DNA of 64,000 nucleotides from an uncultured Microbacterium sp. (GCF_945952435.1 NZ_CAMFHZ010000002.1:124001-188000); one strand, 5' to 3'. Positions 46,800-54,794 are shown, counted from the stretch's first letter. A program made the numbers and translations. Notes: generated by a model from the letters alone, not told the origin.

Positions 46800-47162
46800 A
46801 TGTCACGATCGCGCACGACGATGGCCGCCGTCGCCGTCGGAGGAATCCTCGCGCTAACAGTCGGGTGCGCACCGCAGCAACCTGCACCTTCCTCGCTCGT
46901 GGGCAAGACGCTTGAAGACTCTCAAGACGGCCTTCCGGGATCGCTCGTCATCGTCGATCTCACGCCGAACGTGGTGCATCAGCCGCCGGCATACAACGGG
47001 GGCGAAGATCCGTCCCGGTGGTCCGTGATCGCGGCCTGCAGATCGAGCGACGACCAGGGGTACATTCTTGGCGTCGTCCCCCGAGGCGACGCGACGTCGC
47101 AAGTCAACATTGACGCGAAGAAAGGCGTCTACACGTCGCTCTTGATCGGTTGCAAGAAGTAG
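46800..47162 (+). CDS. Small lipoprotein with a PASTA-like start, island cargo
   Basis: A 120-residue lipoprotein: MSRSRTTMAAVAVGGILALTVGC is a lipoprotein signal with the lipobox ending at Cys23. The mature start SSLVGKTLEDSQD resembles the first strand and helix of a PASTA domain, and two later cysteines may pair. The start ATG 46800 has GAGG upstream. It is divergent from the secreted-protein gene, with 112 bp between them for promoters. Function unknown. Confidence 0.7.
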   Translation: MSRSRTTMAAVAVGGILALTVGCAPQQPAPSSLVGKTLEDSQDGLPGSLVIVDLTPNVVHQPPAYNGGEDPSRWSVIAACRSSDDQGYILGVVPRGDATSQVNIDAKKGVYTSLLIGCKK

Positions 47163-47229
47163 GCCTCAGACGTGGACTGTCCCACGTCCCTCTCGGGCAA
47201 CCTCCCCTGAAACGGGGAGCGGGATCGCA

Positions 47230-47397
47230 ATGACCCTTGCGACCGCGGCGGACACATCTGCAAGGGCAGTAATCGACCAGTGGCTCGAGCACGCTGGTGC
47301 GGGTTCTGCACCGGGCGGCGCGGTCGCCTACGCACCCCTGAACGGTGAGCCGATCGGACTGACCCGCAAGCAGTACCGAGAACTCGTCAACGAGTGA
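47230..47397 (+). CDS. Small hypothetical protein (55 residues)
   Basis: A short open frame from ATG 47230 (GGGGAG 9-14 bases upstream) to TGA 47395-47397. The product starts MTLATAADTSARAVIDQWLE and ends with EPIGLTRKQYRELVNE, an acidic helix then a Gly/Ala-rich middle. It sits 67 bp after the lipoprotein gene and is followed 4 bp later by a perfect terminator, which supports real expression. No family recognised. Confidence 0.55.
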   Translation: MTLATAADTSARAVIDQWLEHAGAGSAPGGAVAYAPLNGEPIGLTRKQYRELVNE

Positions 47398-47401
47398 ACG
47401 A

Positions 47402-47431
47402 AGCCCCGCCCTCCATCGTGAGGGCGGGGCT
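47402..47431 (+). terminator. Intrinsic terminator after the 55-residue gene
   Basis: Perfect 12-bp arms AGCCCCGCCCTC (47402-47413) and GAGGGCGGGGCT (47420-47431), loop CATCGT, then ATTCGTCGTTT. Confidence 0.85.
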
Positions 47432-47562
47432 ATTCGTCGTTTCCGACGTCAGAACCCGCGGCGCGCAACCGAACTCGAGATCCGACCACGCTCGGGCGTG
47501 AGGAACGGATCGGTGTCAACTGATCGTTAGTGCCGGGAGGCGCTGGCGGGGAGGATGTCATC

Positions 47563-47868
47563 ATGCCCGGTCCTTATCCCAGAGAGTTCCGTGAGGACGT
47601 CGTCGCGGTCGCTCGGCGTCGTGAGAGCGGCGTCACCATCAAACAGATCGCCACCGATTTCGGTATCAGTGAAGCGACGCTGCAGAACTGGCTCCGCCAG
47701 GCCGATGTCGAAGACGGGAACCGGCCCGGCCAGACCGCGGCCGATGCTGCTGAGGCTCGCGAGTTGAAGAAGCGGATCCGGCTGCTCGAGCAGGAGAACG
47801 AGGTCCTCCGCCGCGCGGCGGCGTATCTGTCGCAGGCGAACCTGCGGCTCGGTGGCTCCCCAAAATGA
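47563..47868 (+). CDS. IS3-family transposase OrfA (HTH protein)
   Basis: A 101-residue protein with the IS3 OrfA layout: an HTH (PREFREDVVAVARRRESGVT, then IKQIATDFGISEATLQNWLRQ) and a leucine zipper (LKKRIRLLEQENEVLRRAAAYL). It binds the element ends. ATG 47563 gives the usual start MPGPYPREFRE. The stop overlaps orfB. A CCAAAA run at 47860-47865 could allow the -1 frameshift that makes the OrfAB transposase. Confidence 0.9.
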   Translation: MPGPYPREFREDVVAVARRRESGVTIKQIATDFGISEATLQNWLRQADVEDGNRPGQTAADAAEARELKKRIRLLEQENEVLRRAAAYLSQANLRLGGSPK

Positions 47869-48743
47869 CGTACCCGCTCGTTGCTGAGCTCGCCGACGCG
47901 GGAATCCCCGTGACGGTGTCGTGCCGGGTTCTCAAGCTCGCCCGCCAGCCCTACTACCGGTGGCGAGGAGCCCCGGTCCGGGATGCGGATGTGCTCCGCG
48001 CGTATCGGATCAACGCGCTCCACGACGCGCACCACGACGACCCGACGTTCGGATACCGATACCTCGCCGACGAAGCACGGCGCGCCGGATGGCGGATGAG
48101 CAGGCGGACAGCATGGAAGCTGTGCTCGCAGGCCGGGATCCTCTCGTCCGCGCAGCGCCGGCGGCGCGGGAAGGGCAGGAAGGCCGGCCCGCCGGTGTTC
48201 GACGATCACGTGCAACGGGTGTTCCGCGCGGACGCACCGAATCGGGTCTGGCTGACGGACATCACGGAGCACCGCACGACCACCGAAGGCAGGCTCTACT
48301 GCTGCGCGATCAAGGACGTGTTCTCGAACCGGATCGTCGGGTATTCGATCTCGGATCGCATGACGGCGAAGCTCGCCGTCGACGCGCTCCGTAACGCCGT
48401 CGCCCGCCGCGGTGACGTCGCTGGATGCATCCTGCACGCCGATAGGGGCAGCCAATTTCGCAGCCGGGCCATGGCACGCGAGCTACGCCGCCACGACATG
48501 GTCGGATCGATGGGTCGAGTCGGCGCAGCTGGCGACAACGCCGCCATGGAGAGCTTCTGGTCCCTGCTCCAAACGAACGTCCTCAACCAGCAGCGATGGG
48601 CCACCCGGCAAGAGCTGCGCCTCGCGATCGTCGTCTGGATCGAGCGGAAGTACCACCGTCAGCGAGCGCAGGACACTCTCGGAGGGTTGACGCCCATCGA
48701 CTTCGAAGCCAAGCTAGCCGAGCCGCCCACACTCGCGGCCTAA
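47865..48743 (+). CDS. IS3-family transposase OrfB (DDE integrase core)
   Basis: A 292-residue protein. The HTH_21 region (DPTFGYRYLADEARRAGWRMSR) precedes the rve core with the DDE triad: Asp in VWLTDITEH, Asp in CILHADRGSQF and Glu in NAAMESFW. The C-terminal YHRQRAQDTLGGLTP is typical. Complete and apparently functional, it overlaps orfA by ATGA, so it is translated by coupling or as a frameshift fusion. Confidence 0.93.
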   Translation: MTYPLVAELADAGIPVTVSCRVLKLARQPYYRWRGAPVRDADVLRAYRINALHDAHHDDPTFGYRYLADEARRAGWRMSRRTAWKLCSQAGILSSAQRRRRGKGRKAGPPVFDDHVQRVFRADAPNRVWLTDITEHRTTTEGRLYCCAIKDVFSNRIVGYSISDRMTAKLAVDALRNAVARRGDVAGCILHADRGSQFRSRAMARELRRHDMVGSMGRVGAAGDNAAMESFWSLLQTNVLNQQRWATRQELRLAIVVWIERKYHRQRAQDTLGGLTPIDFEAKLAEPPTLAA

Positions 48744-48881
48744 ACCGAACCTGTCACCAGTCCGTTCCTCACGCCCAAGTCTGTGGATGAATCTCGATGT
48801 CGCTCGTGCCGGTTATGCGGCAGTTCTGCCCTGATTTTCTGCATGTAGAAGCGATTACCGGTATCTGGCCGCGTGTCGGCT

Positions 48882-48912
48882 TTCGGGGGTTCGAATCCCT
48901 CACTTGCCACCC
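48882..48912 (+). repeat. Attachment site attR (31-bp direct repeat)
   Basis: The right copy of the tRNA-Tyr 3' core, identical to 42609-42639. The upstream sequence does not form a tRNA, so this is the duplicated end left by integration. Confidence 0.93.
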
Positions 48913-48920
48913 ACCTGAAA

Positions 48921-48958
48921 GGGCCCGGATTCACTGAGCTAGCTCGGTGTCCGGGCCC
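48921..48958. terminator. Terminator downstream of attR (original tRNA terminator)
   Basis: GGGCCCGGA (48921-48929) pairs with TCCGGGCCC (48950-48958); the loop contains the palindrome GAGCTAGCTC, and TTTCG follows. Before integration this probably ended the tRNA-Tyr transcript. Confidence 0.75.
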
Positions 48959-49092
48959 TTTCGTCCGGCAAGCCGGGCGGGCGATCCGCTGGCGAGCCTC
49001 CTGACCGATGCGCTCTCACCACGAGGCGGATCGTCCCGCTGCACTCCAAGAACGCTGTCCGGCGTGCCGGAGAGGCCCCGCGCAGCGCCTGC

Positions 49093-49344
49093 TAGGTCAT
49101 CGAACCGCTCCAGGATGCGCTTGATCTGGGAGCAGGCCCCGCCGCAGGAGGGGCATTGGCAGTCGCCGTATTCGACGAGTTCCGGGGCCGTGTGCTCCGG
49201 TGCGGGGCTCGCGGTGCTCTGCGCCAGCCGATCCAGTGCGTCGAGGACACCGTCCGCGACAGGGTTGATCGCGGTGGGGGACAGGTAGCTCCAGAAGATC
49301 GCCCCGTGCGCGTCGATGAGGAAGAGGGCCGCGAGCGGCGGCGC
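49093..49344 (-). pseudogene. Remnant of a redoxin-DsbA-type protein
   Basis: A minus-strand stretch of 84 codons reads LFLIDAHGAIFWSYLSPTAI (end of an AhpC/TSA-type redoxin) followed by ELVEYGDCQCPSCGGA and KRILERFDDL (start of a DsbA-like thioredoxin domain with a CxxC, here CPSC). There is no start codon context, and the protein-like pattern stops after FDDL even though the frame stays open to 48931. It is a doubly truncated relic of a thiol-redox gene next to the island. Confidence 0.55.
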
Positions 49345-49364
49345 GGCGTGAGCTCGCCCGACGG

Positions 49365-50075
49365 TCAGTCGTCGAGTGCGTCCGTGCCGGCGAGGGTGCG
49401 CAGCCACGACGTCAGCAGACGGGTCTCGTCCACCCCGAGCACCTCGGGATGCTGGGCGGCGTATTCGAGAGTGTTCCGGATCTCTCCACGGGGGCCGCGG
49501 CGCGTGGCGGAGCCGGAGGCCGTCCCCGTGATCGCGGCGAGGGCTCCTTCTCGCACGGCCACGGAGAGGGCGCGATCCTCCTGCCCGAGCACGATCTGGC
49601 GCAGCGTCACGCCGATGTTCGTCACGAGCACGTGCGCGGCCGCCTGCTCCGCGGAGACGACGAGGCGACCCTGGGCGAAGGCCTCTTCGGTGAGGCTCCT
49701 CAGGGCGCGGCTCGGGCCGGACTGCGGCGCCGGGGAGTGGCCGGGCTGCACCTTCCCGTACATCAGGGAGTAGAGGCCAGGATTCTCGAGTCCGAAGGCG
49801 ACGTGCGCGTCCCAGCCGTCGCGCAGGTCCTGGATCGGATCCCCGCTGGACTCCTGAGCCCGCTTGCGATCCATGTAGAGGTCGAACCCGTAGGCGACGA
49901 CGGCGTCCAGGAGCCCCTGTTTGCTGCCGAAGAAGTGATAGAGCGTGGGCATCGTGACGCCGACCTTCTGGCACACGGCGCGCATCGAGACGTCCTCGCC
50001 CGGCGCGGCCGCGACCTCCGCCGCGGCCGCTTCGAGCAGGCGCAGCCTGGTGTCCGACGGCGCTGCGGTAGGCAT
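49365..50075 (-). CDS. TetR family transcriptional regulator
   Basis: A 236-residue TetR-type regulator with the HTH SMRAVCQKVGVTMPTLYHFFGSKQGLLDAVV in the first 60 residues and a TetR C-terminal domain. The last 50 residues (after TRRGPRGEIRNTLEYAAQ) contain an extra helical tail. It is divergent from ltrA across 72 bp, which contains an AT-rich stretch (GTGTATAAGCGATATGCC) suitable as promoter and operator. Confidence 0.9.
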   Translation of the reverse strand: MPTAAPSDTRLRLLEAAAAEVAAAPGEDVSMRAVCQKVGVTMPTLYHFFGSKQGLLDAVVAYGFDLYMDRKRAQESSGDPIQDLRDGWDAHVAFGLENPGLYSLMYGKVQPGHSPAPQSGPSRALRSLTEEAFAQGRLVVSAEQAAAHVLVTNIGVTLRQIVLGQEDRALSVAVREGALAAITGTASGSATRRGPRGEIRNTLEYAAQHPEVLGVDETRLLTSWLRTLAGTDALDD

Positions 50076-50147
50076 GCGGTCAGCTTACCGCGGTGTATAA
50101 GCGATATGCCATGATGTAGCAAGATGACACGACGAGAAGGGGGCGAC

Positions 50148-51338
50148 ATGGGGTTCGTGGGTCTGCTGCGGGATCGATCGACCGGGACCAGGGTCAGCAA
50201 CACGGAGTTGTTCTTCGATCTGATCTACGTCGTCGCCATCACCCAGCTCGCGGTGCTGCTGCGTGGCGATCCGACGTGGTGGGGTGCCCTGCAGACGCTG
50301 GTGATCCTCGGCATGGTCTGGAACGCGTGGGTCTACACCACCTGGGTGACGAACTGGCTCGATCCGGAACGCACTCCGACGCGGTTGATGCTGCTCGGGG
50401 TCATGGCGGTGAGTCTGGTGATGACGGCGGGCATCACGCAGGCGTACGGCGAGCGCGGTCTCTGGGTCGGACTCGCCTACGCCGTGATGCAGATCGGCCG
50501 TTCGCTCTACGCCGTGTGGGCGATGCGTGCGAACCCGTCCCTGCGGCGCAACTATCTGCGCATCCTCAGCTGGTGCGTGCTCAGCGGGACGCTCGCGGTC
50601 CTCGGCGGGCTGGCCGAGGGGGAGGCCAGGCTGGCGTTCTTCGCTGCGGCGGTGCTGGTGGACGTGATCGGCGGGATCGTGCAGTTCTGGACGCCCTGGC
50701 TGGGCCGCACCCGGACGCAGGACTGGACCGTCGACGGCCCGCATTTCGCCGAGCGGTGTCAGGCGTTCGTGCTCATCGCGCTCGGTGAGTCGGTGATCGG
50801 GATCAGCACGCCGTTGACCGTGGCGGAGCACATCGGGGCGGCCGGAGTGGTCGGGCTGGTCGGCGCGTTCGTGGCCGTGGTCGCCCTGTTCCTGTTGTAC
50901 TTCGATCGCTGGGCGGAGAGCGGGGTGGAGGCGATCGCGCGCAGCGACGATCCCGGCAAGCTGGCCGCGCGGGCCTTCCACCTCGTGCACCCCGTGATGA
51001 TCGTGGGGATCATCCTGCTCGCCGCCGGGAACGAGGAGACCCTCGCGCCCCTGCTCGGCCACGTCGAGGCCCACGAGCCCGGCCCGGTGACGCTCGCGCT
51101 GTTCACCGCAGGGGGAGCGGCGGTCTTCCTGCTCGGGCACCTGGTCTACGTGCGCATGATCTCGCACCGGACCCCGCTGTGGCACGGAGCGGCGATCGTC
51201 GCCCTGGCCGCGGTGATCGGCGCCGCCGGCGCCTTCGGGATCGACGGCCTGACCGTCGGCCTGCTCACCGCGGCGATCCTCCTGCTGCTCCTCGCCGGCG
51301 AGATGCGGCGTGCGCGGCTCAGTGCGACGGAGGGATGA
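50148..51338 (+). CDS. ltrA: Low temperature requirement protein A (LtrA) family membrane protein
   Basis: A 396-residue protein of about 12 helices with the family opening RVSNTELFFDLIYVVAITQLA and the central motif LGESVIGI. LtrA was named from Listeria cold growth, but its molecular role is unknown. I chose ATG 50148 because GAAGGGGG lies 5 bases upstream; ATG 50124 has no ribosome site. The 3' end overlaps the convergent SnoaL-like gene by 20 bp. The divergent TetR is its likely regulator. Confidence 0.9.
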   Translation: MGFVGLLRDRSTGTRVSNTELFFDLIYVVAITQLAVLLRGDPTWWGALQTLVILGMVWNAWVYTTWVTNWLDPERTPTRLMLLGVMAVSLVMTAGITQAYGERGLWVGLAYAVMQIGRSLYAVWAMRANPSLRRNYLRILSWCVLSGTLAVLGGLAEGEARLAFFAAAVLVDVIGGIVQFWTPWLGRTRTQDWTVDGPHFAERCQAFVLIALGESVIGISTPLTVAEHIGAAGVVGLVGAFVAVVALFLLYFDRWAESGVEAIARSDDPGKLAARAFHLVHPVMIVGIILLAAGNEETLAPLLGHVEAHEPGPVTLALFTAGGAAVFLLGHLVYVRMISHRTPLWHGAAIVALAAVIGAAGAFGIDGLTVGLLTAAILLLLLAGEMRRARLSATEG

Positions 51339-51660
51339 CGAAGCTCTCGATCCCCGCGTCGCCCAACGTGAAGATGCCGGTGGACTGCCCCGTGAAGACG
51401 CGGCTGCGCCAATCGAAGCGGACCGTGGTCACCGCGCCCTCCGTCGAGACGTCGAGCAGGGTCATCCTCGCGCCCGCGCCGATCGCATCCGAGCCGGCCC
51501 AGTCGCGGACCCGGTCGCGTCCGCGATAGAACGTGCCCCAGTCGTCCACGAGACCGTCGGGTGCGAAGAGCGCGACGAACGCGTCGGTGTCCGCGTCGTT
51601 GATCGCCTTCACGAAAGCCTCCACCGGCGTCGGCGCGCTCGGTCCGTTGTTCTCCGTCAT
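51319..51660 (-). CDS. SnoaL-like (NTF2-fold) protein
   Basis: A 113-residue NTF2-fold protein: VEAFVKAINDADTDAFVALFAPDGLVDDWGTFYRGRDRVRDW is the standard N-terminal helix set and D/W pocket, then a beta sheet. It lies 39 bp behind the SDR gene on the same strand with its own GAGAGGAAC ribosome site, so it is co-transcribed with it and probably handles a related small molecule. Confidence 0.8.
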   Translation of the reverse strand: MTENNGPSAPTPVEAFVKAINDADTDAFVALFAPDGLVDDWGTFYRGRDRVRDWAGSDAIGAGARMTLLDVSTEGAVTTVRFDWRSRVFTGQSTGIFTLGDAGIESFVIPPSH

Positions 51661-51699
51661 GATGTTCCTCTCTCGTCGGGCTCGTGCGGCCGTGCCTGC

Positions 51700-52458
51700 T
51701 CAGCGGGTGGTGTAGCCGCCGTTCGGGAACAGGATCTGCCCCGTGAGCCACGCACCGTCGGTGGCGAGGAACAGCGCGATGGGCGCGATGTCCTCGATGC
51801 GCGTCAGGCGATCGCCCATCGCCTGCGACGCGTGGAAGGCGACGCGCTCCGGCGTCTCCTGGCCGTAGAAGAAGGGCGTGTCCATCGGGCCGGGTGCGAT
51901 CGCGTTGACGGAGATCATCCGGTCCGCGAACTCCTTCGCCGCGGCGCGGGTGAAGTCCTCCACCGGCGCCTTCCCGCCGGCGTAGGTCGAGTACCCGTCC
52001 GTGAACGCGTTCAGGAGCGAGGTCGCGATCGTGATGATCCGGCCGCCGTCCGCCAGGTGCCGTCCCGCCGCCTGGATGAAGAAGTACGCCGCCTTGCTGT
52101 TGATGTCGAACATCGCGTCGTACTCCGCCTCCGTGGTGTCCACGATCGGCTTGCGTAGGACCTTGCCGACCGTGTTGATCGCGACGTCGATCCTGCCGAG
52201 CGCGGACTCCGCGTCGGCGAACAGCCGGGCGACGTTCTCCGGTGCGGTCAGGTCCCCCGTGAGCAGCACCCCTGTGCGTCCCGCGTCCTCCACCGCGGCG
52301 AGGGTCTCCTCCGCCTGGGGGCGCGTCTCCGGCGAGTTGTAGTGGATCGCCACGTCGGCGCCCGATTGCGCGGCGCGCCGGCTGATCAGGCCGCCCAGGT
52401 TCTTCGCTCCGCCCGCTACGAGGACGTTCTTCCCGCTGAGGTCATACGTATTGGCCAT
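51700..52458 (-). CDS. SDR family oxidoreductase
   Basis: A 252-residue short-chain dehydrogenase. The cofactor loop is AGGAKNLGG instead of the usual TGxxxGIG, an Asn-containing variant seen in a subgroup of SDRs; NTVGKVL stands for NNAG. The catalytic Ser (IATSLLNAF) and YxxxK (YAGGK) are present. The His-Tyr after strand 2 (AIHYNS) suggests NADP preference, tentatively. It is transcribed from a promoter carrying a perfect GTATCAC palindrome. Confidence 0.9.
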   Translation of the reverse strand: MANTYDLSGKNVLVAGGAKNLGGLISRRAAQSGADVAIHYNSPETRPQAEETLAAVEDAGRTGVLLTGDLTAPENVARLFADAESALGRIDVAINTVGKVLRKPIVDTTEAEYDAMFDINSKAAYFFIQAAGRHLADGGRIITIATSLLNAFTDGYSTYAGGKAPVEDFTRAAAKEFADRMISVNAIAPGPMDTPFFYGQETPERVAFHASQAMGDRLTRIEDIAPIALFLATDGAWLTGQILFPNGGYTTR

Positions 52459-52485
52459 CCGAGTCTCCCTGTGCGCTTCCGGTAT

Positions 52486-52519
52486 GTATCACTGAAACAC
52501 GAAAGTATCACAGTGATAC
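52486..52519 (-). promoter_or_regulatory. Operator palindrome upstream of the SDR-SnoaL operon
   Basis: A perfect 15-bp palindrome GTATCAC-A-GTGATAC lies at 52505-52519, with an additional half-site GTATCACTG at 52486-52494. Both are 28-60 bp before the SDR start. Such a site is expected for a TetR- or MarR-type repressor; which protein binds it is unknown. Confidence 0.7.
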
Positions 52520-52600
52520 CGCGAGTGACAGGGAGGGCACCGCGCTCTCTCCGGCGACGTCCTCCGGTGACAGGGAATCTCCTCGCCGCGGCGAGAAGGA

Positions 52601-52912
52601 TCAGCCGGGGACCGCGGCGACGTACTCGTCCAGAACCAGCTCACCGACCCGGTTCAGGGCGTCCAGCATCGCGGTGATCCGCTTCTGATCGATCGGCGGC
52701 GTCTGAGCGACGTCGAAGCCGAACTGCAGCGGGATCGCCGGATGGAGCCAGATGCTCGTGCGCGCGTCCTCCCCGCCATCGGCGCGGATCCACGTCATGA
52801 GGAAGCTCTCGCGTCGGCGCAGCTTCGAGCAGATGACGATCTTGAGGTGCGCGACGGTGGCGTCGTCCATGACGATCGGAGGTTCGGAACCGTCGTACTT
52901 GAGCCTTCCCAT
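52601..52912 (-). CDS. DUF7882-type small protein
   Basis: A 103-residue protein with the layout of a small family common in Microbacteriaceae: MGRLKYDG start, AHLKIVICSKLRRRESFLMTW in the middle, and SIWLHPAIPLQFGF at the end. Its function is unknown. I chose ATG 52912 because it matches the family start. It is divergent from the molybdopterin oxidoreductase, 62 bp away. Confidence 0.75.
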   Translation of the reverse strand: MGRLKYDGSEPPIVMDDATVAHLKIVICSKLRRRESFLMTWIRADGGEDARTSIWLHPAIPLQFGFDVAQTPPIDQKRITAMLDALNRVGELVLDEYVAAVPG

Positions 52913-52974
52913 GGCTGGATGATACGCCGCGGAGGCCGGGGAATCCGGATCGGCGCCGGCTCCGAACCAGAAGC

Positions 52975-54528
52975 ATGAGCGCGAGAAGAGAACGTCTGGG
53001 GCGGGTGCTGCTCGCCGGTCTCGCGGGGGCGGTCGGCGGAGCGGTGTTCGTCGCGGTGGCCGAAGCCGCGGCATTCCTCGTGGCACGGGACGCGAGCCCG
53101 ATCCTCGCGGCGGGGTCGTTCGTGATCGACATCGTTCCGCAGGGGGTGAAAGAACTCGCGATCGATCTCTTCGGCGCGAACGACAAGCTGGTCCTGCTGC
53201 TCTCCCTCGGTGCGGCGGTGCTGATCGCCGCGATCCTCGCCGGGATCCTCGAATCCTGGCGCCGCTGGGTCGGCGTCGCGGTGTTCGCCCTCGCCGGGAT
53301 CGCGGGCGTCCTCGCGACGACCACGCGTGCGGGCGCGACGCCGCTGGCCTTCCTCCCGCCGCTGATCGGCGCGTTCGTCGGATGCGTCTTCCTCAGCCTG
53401 ACCATCCGGGCGCTGAAGCGCTGGCGCGACGCCGCGCTCCCCGCCGACCGGCCGGTGCCCGCGGATCGACGCCGCTTCCTCGCCCTCACCGTGATCGGAG
53501 CCGTGGCGGCCGTCGTCGTCGGCACGGGGGCGCGTCTTGGATCCGCCGCCACGTCGTCGGTGTCCGCGATCCGCAAGGCCCTCCGGCTGCCGGAGCCGTC
53601 CCACCGCGTCGTCGTGCCGGAAGGAGCGGAACTGGATATCCCGGGCATCACCCCGCTGTTCACCCCGAACACCGACTTCTACCGCGTCGACACGGCGCTG
53701 TCCGTCCCTTCGATCGATCCGGGAACCTGGCGGCTCGTCGTCGACGGCATGGTCGGCCGGCGCGTGGAGCTGAGCTTCGACGAGCTCCTGCGGATGGGGC
53801 TGGACGAATACGTCGTCACCCTGACGTGCGTCTCCAACCAGGTCGGCGGGAACCTCGTCGGCAACGCCCGCTGGCTGGGCGTGCCCGTCCATAAGGTGCT
53901 CGCCCTCGCGAACCCCTCGGGCGACGCCGACATGGTGCTCTCGCGCAGCATCGACGGCTTCACGGCCAGCACCCCGCTCGACGCGCTCACCGATCCCGGG
54001 AGGGACGCGATCCTCGCGGTCGCGATGAACGGGCAACCCCTGCCCCTCGAGCACGGGTTCCCCGTGCGGATGGTCGTCCCCGGACTCTACGGGTACGTCT
54101 CGGCGACCAAGTGGCTCACCGAGCTCAAGGTCACCACCTTCGAGAAGGACCAGGCCTACTGGACGCCGCGCGGATACAGCGCCCAGGCGCCCATCAAGCT
54201 GTCGAGCAGGATCGACACCCCGCGCATCGACAAGCAGATCCCGGCGGGGGCCGCCAAGATCGCGGGCGTCGCGTGGGCGCAGACGACGGGGATCCGCCGG
54301 GTCGAGGTGCAGATCGACGGGGGACCCTGGCAGGAGGCGACGCTGTCCCGTCCGATCAACAAGGACACGTGGGTGCAGTGGTCCCTCGACTGGAACGCGA
54401 CGAGCGGGAGCCACACGCTCGTCGTGCGGGCGACCGACCTCGCCGGACGGGTGCAAGAGCAGCAGCGCACTCCGATCGCGCCCGACGGCTCCACCGGATG
54501 GCAGTCGACGCTCGTACGCGTCGGATGA
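52975..54528 (+). CDS. Membrane-anchored molybdopterin-dependent oxidoreductase
   Basis: A 517-residue protein with four or five N-terminal helices (residues about 10-190, including a segment before the catalytic domain, RRRFLALTVIGAVAAVVV), then a sulfite-oxidase-fold Moco domain and a C-terminal Mo-co dimerisation domain (IAGVAWAQTTGIRRVEVQIDGGPW). The molybdenum ligand is C285 in LTCVSNQVGG. The domain is predicted outside the membrane. The substrate is unknown: sulfite oxidase or YedY-like roles are possible. No haem subunit is adjacent. Confidence 0.88.
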   Translation: MSARRERLGRVLLAGLAGAVGGAVFVAVAEAAAFLVARDASPILAAGSFVIDIVPQGVKELAIDLFGANDKLVLLLSLGAAVLIAAILAGILESWRRWVGVAVFALAGIAGVLATTTRAGATPLAFLPPLIGAFVGCVFLSLTIRALKRWRDAALPADRPVPADRRRFLALTVIGAVAAVVVGTGARLGSAATSSVSAIRKALRLPEPSHRVVVPEGAELDIPGITPLFTPNTDFYRVDTALSVPSIDPGTWRLVVDGMVGRRVELSFDELLRMGLDEYVVTLTCVSNQVGGNLVGNARWLGVPVHKVLALANPSGDADMVLSRSIDGFTASTPLDALTDPGRDAILAVAMNGQPLPLEHGFPVRMVVPGLYGYVSATKWLTELKVTTFEKDQAYWTPRGYSAQAPIKLSSRIDTPRIDKQIPAGAAKIAGVAWAQTTGIRRVEVQIDGGPWQEATLSRPINKDTWVQWSLDWNATSGSHTLVVRATDLAGRVQEQQRTPIAPDGSTGWQSTLVRVG

Positions 54529-54572
54529 GTCTCAGGCCTCGTGCCCGGGGAGGGGGAGACGGGGCATGAGAA

Positions 54573-54602
54573 GGGGCGACGGGCCCTGTGGCCCGCCGCC
54601 CC
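54573..54602. terminator. Hairpin between convergent oxidoreductase and CsbD genes
   Basis: GGGGCGACGGGCC (54573-54585) pairs with GGCCCGCCGCCCC (54590-54602), with one mismatch and a 4-nt loop. It is probably a shared terminator. Confidence 0.65.
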
Positions 54603-54620
54603 GTGTCTCGATGCGAGAAG

Positions 54621-54794
54621 TCAGTTCTTGAACGCGTCCTTGACGTTCTCGCCGGCGTTCTTGAGATCGGCCTTCGCCTGATCGGCGCGCCCCTCGGCTT
54701 CGAGCTTGTCGTTGCCCGTCATCTTGCCGACGCCCTCCTTGACGGCTCCGCCGACCTTCTCGGCCGCGTTCTTCGCGTGGTCCGCTGCGCTCAT
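54621..54794 (-). CDS. CsbD-like stress protein
   Basis: A 57-residue very hydrophilic protein rich in Lys, Ala, Glu and Asp (MSAADHAKNAAEKVGGAVKE then GKMTGNDKLEAEGRADQAKA), matching the CsbD family, which general-stress regulators induce in many bacteria. Its molecular role is unknown. GGAGG upstream fixes ATG 54794. Confidence 0.88.
   Translation of the reverse strand: MSAADHAKNAAEKVGGAVKEGVGKMTGNDKLEAEGRADQAKADLKNAGENVKDAFKN

Larger units (their letters stand above)
47494..48776 (+). mobile_element. IS3-family insertion sequence
   Basis: About 1.28 kb. Terminal inverted repeats GGGCGTGAGGAACGGA (47494-47509) and its complement (48761-48776) are perfect over 16 bp and extend inward with few mismatches (left CGGTGTCA, right TGACACC-like). 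If the element begins at the conventional TG and ends at CA, its ends are 47499 and 48771. No target duplication is visible. It holds orfA and orfB, both intact. Confidence 0.85.
42609..48912. mobile_element. Decayed prophage-like island integrated in tRNA-Tyr
   Basis: A 6.3 kb element bounded by identical 31-bp direct repeats of the tRNA-Tyr 3' end. The contents in order are a terminator, a frameshifted tyrosine integrase facing the tRNA, a tail tape-measure remnant, a broken Ntn-hydrolase-like gene, a small exported protein, a small lipoprotein, a 55-residue ORF and an IS3 element. By eye its base composition is lower in GC than the flanks. The absence of head, lysis and replication genes shows that it is a deletion remnant, not a working phage. 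Confidence 0.9.

Noticed and set aside
48931..49974. Full-length minus-strand gene running through the TetR gene
   Set aside because: Most of it is the other frame of the TetR gene; only the 49093-49344 stretch looks protein-like.
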